Positions 60,436-64,000 of a DNA stretch of 64,000 nt are shown here, one piece after another. The DNA is from Acidisarcina sp. (GTDB lineage: Bacteria; Acidobacteriota; Terriglobia; Terriglobales; Acidobacteriaceae): assembly GCA_035539175.1 (NCBI GenBank), contig DATLIY010000007.1, forward strand, positions 124,001 through 188,000, written 5' to 3'. Every line of letters starts with the position of its first letter. Positions within the stretch are counted from its first letter, which is position 1. Under the pieces are notes generated by a model. It was given only the letters and a program-made list of their open reading frames with translations, did not search any database and was not told the DNA's origin. Made by a program: the position numbers and the translations under genes.

Positions 60436-61761
60436 CTAGCCTAACTGCGGTTCTTTTCTCTTGACGAAAAACCGTGGCCAAAAAGCAGGAATAGGTGCGA
60501 CGACCTGAGCCATCTGAGCTCGACGCCGGACTAAATCAACATTGGTGATGATGCAAAGGAAGAGCGCCACCTCATACCCCATCCATCCCAGTATTCCAGT
60601 GGACATGATTGTGGTCATCCATACGTGGACAATTAACACATAGGTCCCTCCATACTCTGGATTCGTCTCCCATGCCTTCCACGAACGCAAGGTCGCTAGT
60701 ATAAGCATCGAAGTGCCAATAGCAAATCCAACAAGGCCAAGGCCGGTAAGCAACTCCAGAAACCCATTGTGAAGAGAACTCATTTGTTCCAGATACATGT
60801 TTCCGATATGTCCAATGACTTCCTTGCCACCAACTCCGCCTCCTACTCCTAAGAGGGGGTGCAGTTCAAACTGACGCGATGCGGCTGTCCAGACCACAGT
60901 TCTGCCGCTCAGGGTCATAAAGTCTTCCGAACGCTGATGCCCCTGCAAGCGCGTCAGGATGCCACTCCAGAAAATCCATCCACCGATCGATACAGCCCCA
61001 ATCGCCATTGCGGCCAGAATCTTGGATCGCTTAAACATTACGATCAGGATAGTCAGAAGAAGAATCCCAAAAGATGTGCGGCTTGCGGATAAGCTGAAGA
61101 GTGCCAGGGCAAATACCATCTCACGCATAGCTGCGGTTGTTTCTAGTCGATGCGCCTGCCATTCTGCCAAAACCACCAGAAACAAAGCGCTGGAGACATA
61201 GCCCAGTCCATTGCCTGAAAGGAACGGAGCCTGGGCAGTGGTTTGGGAGATAATGCCGGGCCTCGGCTGAACAAACATATGAATGCGCAGCAGAAAACCT
61301 GCAACGGTAACCAGCGCAATAGAAGACATCGTCAAGAGAATAATCTGGCGAAGTGCTTCCAGTCGTTTTAGGGGATTCTCAGAGCTGCTGACCTCAAGAA
61401 AAACCACGCCTGCCAACAAGAGCTCCGCACTTTTACCTACTGTTGCAAATCGCTGTTCCGACCACAACGCAGACGCAAAATATAAGAGAGCAAAAGACGC
61501 ATATGCAAAACGCAGTTCGTTCGCCCTTATCTTTGCAATCCGAGGACGATATAACAGAACTAGAAAAGCCAGCAACAGCGCTGGGGCTCGGACAAGGAGC
61601 ATAAGCTTGGTACTGCTATGCCCCGCTCCCCCGCCCGTTATATCTCCAACCTGAAGCATGGCACCCAGCAGGAGACTGAATAACGCGATACCCGGAAATC
61701 CCGCCACGCGAAATGCCGCACGCCATGCCTTCAGGTCCCAGGGATAAATGGTAATGCCCAT
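60436..61761 (-). CDS. O-antigen ligase/polymerase-like membrane protein (Wzy/WaaL superfamily)
   Basis: 441 aa, about 11 hydrophobic helices and one large periplasmic loop. O-antigen-ligase features: FALLYFASALWSEQRFATVG, SASRTSFGILLLTILIVMF, LTRLQGHQRSEDFMTLSGRT and the periplasmic loop LHPLLGVGGGVGGKEVIGHI with QMSSLHNGFLELLTGLGLVG (the family HN motif). In a locus with Wzx, Wza and a BY-kinase it is more likely the polymerase than a lipid-A ligase. Confidence 0.88.
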   Translation of the reverse strand: MGITIYPWDLKAWRAAFRVAGFPGIALFSLLLGAMLQVGDITGGGAGHSSTKLMLLVRAPALLLAFLVLLYRPRIAKIRANELRFAYASFALLYFASALWSEQRFATVGKSAELLLAGVVFLEVSSSENPLKRLEALRQIILLTMSSIALVTVAGFLLRIHMFVQPRPGIISQTTAQAPFLSGNGLGYVSSALFLVVLAEWQAHRLETTAAMREMVFALALFSLSASRTSFGILLLTILIVMFKRSKILAAMAIGAVSIGGWIFWSGILTRLQGHQRSEDFMTLSGRTVVWTAASRQFELHPLLGVGGGVGGKEVIGHIGNMYLEQMSSLHNGFLELLTGLGLVGFAIGTSMLILATLRSWKAWETNPEYGGTYVLIVHVWMTTIMSTGILGWMGYEVALFLCIITNVDLVRRRAQMAQVVAPIPAFWPRFFVKRKEPQLG

Positions 61762-61803
61762 ACTTCATTCCTCAGCTCAATTTTCCGTCGACATTCGCCG
61801 AAC

Positions 61804-62838
61804 TCATCGCACAGCGTAGATAGTTGCGGAAGTAGCTTGTCCGATGATCGAAGCACCTCCTGTAAGCATAGCTTTCACCTTACTCACAGGAACGTAGACG
61901 ATGTCTTCGGCTTCAAGCTTGATTGGAGTCGCCTTTCCTTCCATCATGTGCTTATACGAAACAGGAACTTCCTTGAGCTGACCATCTGGAAGCCGTTTCA
62001 CCACCCTAAGGCCACTGGTCTTTGCTTGCATGGAAAGCCCCTGGGCTAGCGAAATCGCCTGCGCCACGTCGAGTTCGCCATCCTCCTGCATCACATACCC
62101 TCCGGGACGGTTGACTGCTCCCAGGACATACACGACCCCCGCTCGTTTCACCATCACCGTGTCACCGGGACGCACCATCACATCTCGAATCGAATCCCCA
62201 TTGCTGCCTCGGGAGTATTCGTAGATGTTTGTTGGCGGCTGGCCTGCTGCTACATCAGCATGCTTCACTTCCACTACCTTCCCGGCCGTCTGGGTCTCTC
62301 CGCCAGCCATACCAATCACGTCCAGCAAGGTGTGAGGAGCGAGAAGCTCAATCCTCCCTGGGCTTTGAACTTCGCCTAGAACTGTTACCCCGGTCGCCGC
62401 GAATTGCTCGATGTTGAGAGTAACTTGAGGATTTGTCAGAATCTCCTGATCGCGAAAACGCTGCTGAAGCTTCTTCTGGGCTTCCGGCATCGTATCTCCC
62501 GCCACGTGCAAAACACCCAGGAACGGAAAGCTGATGTTGCCGTCGTTGTCCACGCGAACGCGACCTGACAACTCCGGCTCTCCATACACATCAACACTCA
62601 GCAGAAATCCCGGGGCCAGTTTCAGGCTGGAGAAATCGTCCGGAATCGCGGCGAGCGATTGAGGACGGGGAGTCGCTGCACCTCTTCCCTCCTGCATTCC
62701 CGTGGCTGTCTTCGCAGGAACCGGACTACTTTGTGCCGTGGCCTGTGACGATTGTGCGAAGGTTATGCCCAGCAGAATCGCACCGCCGACACCCATGCAA
62801 ACGATCAACCGATGATAAGAAAAGTCTGGATCATGCAT
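61804..62838 (-). CDS. Wza-like polysaccharide export protein
   Basis: 344 aa from the ATG at 62838; AGGAGG lies 11 nt upstream and the start overlaps the kinase stop by 8 nt. After a hydrophobic N-terminus (residues ~15-35), a Poly_export domain starts at SLKLAPGFLLSVDVYGEPEL with VRVDNDGNISFPFLGVLHVA, followed by SLBB-type repeats (VTVLGEVQSPGRIELLAPHT, VYVLGAVNRPGGYVMQEDGE) and ends KVKAMLTGGASIIGQATSAT. No clear lipobox cysteine. It forms the outer-membrane or periplasmic export channel together with the BY-kinase/PCP protein upstream. Confidence 0.93.
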   Translation of the reverse strand: MHDPDFSYHRLIVCMGVGGAILLGITFAQSSQATAQSSPVPAKTATGMQEGRGAATPRPQSLAAIPDDFSSLKLAPGFLLSVDVYGEPELSGRVRVDNDGNISFPFLGVLHVAGDTMPEAQKKLQQRFRDQEILTNPQVTLNIEQFAATGVTVLGEVQSPGRIELLAPHTLLDVIGMAGGETQTAGKVVEVKHADVAAGQPPTNIYEYSRGSNGDSIRDVMVRPGDTVMVKRAGVVYVLGAVNRPGGYVMQEDGELDVAQAISLAQGLSMQAKTSGLRVVKRLPDGQLKEVPVSYKHMMEGKATPIKLEAEDIVYVPVSKVKAMLTGGASIIGQATSATIYAVR

Positions 62839-64000
62839 TGTAGTAGTCGCCTCCTGCATCGTGACCATACGCTTCGTAATAGTCGACAGATTTCGTATCG
62901 ATCCCGTTGAGCACCAGGCCCACCGCCCTGCTGCCACTCGACTCCAACATCTCTGAAAGATGCTGAAGAACTGCGCCGCTTGTTTTTCCTGCTCGGATTA
63001 CGGCGAGAGTCGCATCCAACTTGCCAGCCAGAATCCGTGCATCCGTCACCAGAAGCATCGGCGGACTATCTACAATAATGAGTTCGTACTTCTGGCCCAG
63101 GGAAACCAGTAGTTCATCCAACGCTTTTGAGCTAAGCAGTTCTGCAGGCATGCTGGTGTCTGACCCTGCCGTCAATAGCGACAGAGAAGGCACCGAGGGA
63201 TGCTTGTGCATCGCCTGATCGACAGTCGCTGCACCCGTAAGCACATCGCTCAGTCCAGGCGCATTTGGCACGCTGAAGATATCGTGTAGATGAGGCTTGC
63301 GCATATCCGCATCCACCAGGACCACGTTCTTCCCTGCCTGGGCAAACGCCACGGCAGTGTTATAGGCAACCGTGGTCTTTCCTTCACCAAGAACAGGACT
63401 GGTAACCAGCAGAGAGCGCAGCCGGCCGGCTGCCGACGAAATCATGATGGAAGTACGAAGGGCGCGATACGCTTCCGCACCTACCGACCTGCGATCTGTA
63501 ACCAGCGGACTCGTCTCTGAAGAGATCTTTCCACCACCGCTTCCGTCCGATAACCAGCGAAGCTCCTCTGCGTATGGGATGTTGCCGAGAACTGGAAGCC
63601 GAATACGAGAATTCAGCTGCGTCGCATTATTTACGGTGTCGTCGAAATGCTCGCGTACTAATGCTGAGGAGAGACCAGCAAACAATCCAGCAACCAAACC
63701 AATGGCCAGGTACAGAGGAGGATTGGGCCGCGTCGGTGACGCCGGTGGATTTGCAGGATCCATGATGCCAATATTCGTGGCGCGAAGCCCTGCCTGGATA
63801 TCGACCTCCTTAAGCTTTCCATAGAGCGCGTCATATAACTGACGGCTGGCAGCAGCCTCCTGCGTCAGCACCTGCAACTGTACCGTGCTCGCATTCAGCT
63901 TTCCTGCCTCCCGCTGTGCCTCTTCGAACGCCTGACGAATATCATTTTCATTCTGACGAGCTAACAGAAAGTCATTGCGCGCCCTTGCATTAATCTTCAC
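62831..64000 (-). CDS. Wzc-like polysaccharide co-polymerase / BY-type tyrosine autokinase (N-terminus cut by window edge)
   Basis: 389 residues, open at the right edge. Order: coiled-coil end (RQAFEEAQREAGKLNASTVQ, LTQEAAASRQLYDALYGKLK), GNVR-type PxxP region MDPANPPASPTRPNPP, second membrane helix LYLAIGLVAGLFAGLSSALV, then the cytoplasmic kinase: Walker A TSPVLGEGKTTVAYNTAVAF (near 63395), A' VVLVDADMRKPHLHDIF, Walker B YELIIVDSPP. The C-terminus is a tyrosine cluster (VDYYEAYGHDAGGDYYNA), the autophosphorylation tail that controls chain length. Translationally overlaps the export-protein gene. Confidence 0.95.
   Translation of the reverse strand: MKINARARNDFLLARQNENDIRQAFEEAQREAGKLNASTVQLQVLTQEAAASRQLYDALYGKLKEVDIQAGLRATNIGIMDPANPPASPTRPNPPLYLAIGLVAGLFAGLSSALVREHFDDTVNNATQLNSRIRLPVLGNIPYAEELRWLSDGSGGGKISSETSPLVTDRRSVGAEAYRALRTSIMISSAAGRLRSLLVTSPVLGEGKTTVAYNTAVAFAQAGKNVVLVDADMRKPHLHDIFSVPNAPGLSDVLTGAATVDQAMHKHPSVPSLSLLTAGSDTSMPAELLSSKALDELLVSLGQKYELIIVDSPPMLLVTDARILAGKLDATLAVIRAGKTSGAVLQHLSEMLESSGSRAVGLVLNGIDTKSVDYYEAYGHDAGGDYYNA

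Noticed and set aside
1-64000. tRNA genes, prophage or insertion sequences
   Set aside because: No cloverleaf with TTCRANNC arm, no transposase or integrase motif, and no terminal inverted repeat pair was seen on either strand by reading; a dedicated tRNA scan would be decisive.

Overview
The window looks like a chromosomal segment of a heterotrophic acidobacterium, most likely class Terriglobia, family Acidobacteriaceae (the Terriglobus/Granulicella/Edaphobacter kind). This is inferred from gene content, not from a marker-gene search. The clues are a moderately high GC content, a secreted S53 pro-kumamolisin-type peptidase, many exported proteins built from IPT/TIG, BIG2 and choice-of-anchor-D modules, a GH125/GH2 mannosidase pair, a bactofilin, and a Wzx/Wzy-type exopolysaccharide locus. 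I saw no tRNA, rRNA, CRISPR array, insertion sequence or prophage.

Layout. 1-12.2 kb is mostly housekeeping: tlyA (cut by the left edge), a beta-propeller lipoprotein, a DUF92 membrane protein, an ElyC/SanA-like protein with tsaC, a SPOUT rRNA methyltransferase coupled to rarA, dsbD, a CoA-binding protein, and lnt-prfB. prfB carries the classical in-frame TGA and +1 frameshift site. 12.2-18.5 kb holds a small membrane peptide, an APC permease with a UspA-like tail, a small basic protein (paralogue at 36 kb), a UPF0173 hydrolase, a methyltransferase, a bactofilin and an exported protein. 18.5-22.8 kb holds mazG, a GNAT protein and an OSBS/NSAR-family racemase as one minus-strand run, then a prepilin peptidase and a DinB protein. 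23-28 kb holds a TPR protein, a SET-domain protein and dnaX-ybaB-recR behind a strongly structured leader.

28-41 kb is an accessory, secretion-rich stretch: the S53 peptidase, GH125 alpha-mannosidase, CocE-type hydrolase, DUF4126 protein, second small basic protein, GH2 beta-mannosidase and two lipoproteins. Together the two mannosidases could trim mannoside glycans. 41-44 kb has two SAM methyltransferases flanking an SDR. 44-64 kb is dominated by an exopolysaccharide locus: a very long repeat-plus-glycosidase protein, an IPT/propeller lipoprotein, an outer-membrane barrel, a nucleotidyltransferase-kinase fusion next to an APH-like phosphotransferase, a tiny membrane protein, a parallel beta-helix protein, a GT4 glycosyltransferase, flippase, polymerase/ligase, Wza-like export protein and a BY-kinase (cut by the right edge). 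The glycosidase and beta-helix proteins may process the polymer made by the same locus.

The most distinctive observations are: a membrane-hairpin plus lipobox-like insert that splits a C-terminal beta module of the S53 peptidase, with an apparently unsplit version of the module in the beta-helix protein; a three-segment nested hairpin just before dnaX; the pair of small basic paralogues; the GNAT-NSAR gene pair; and the kinase/phosphotransferase pair with inverted-repeat elements behind it in the exopolysaccharide locus.
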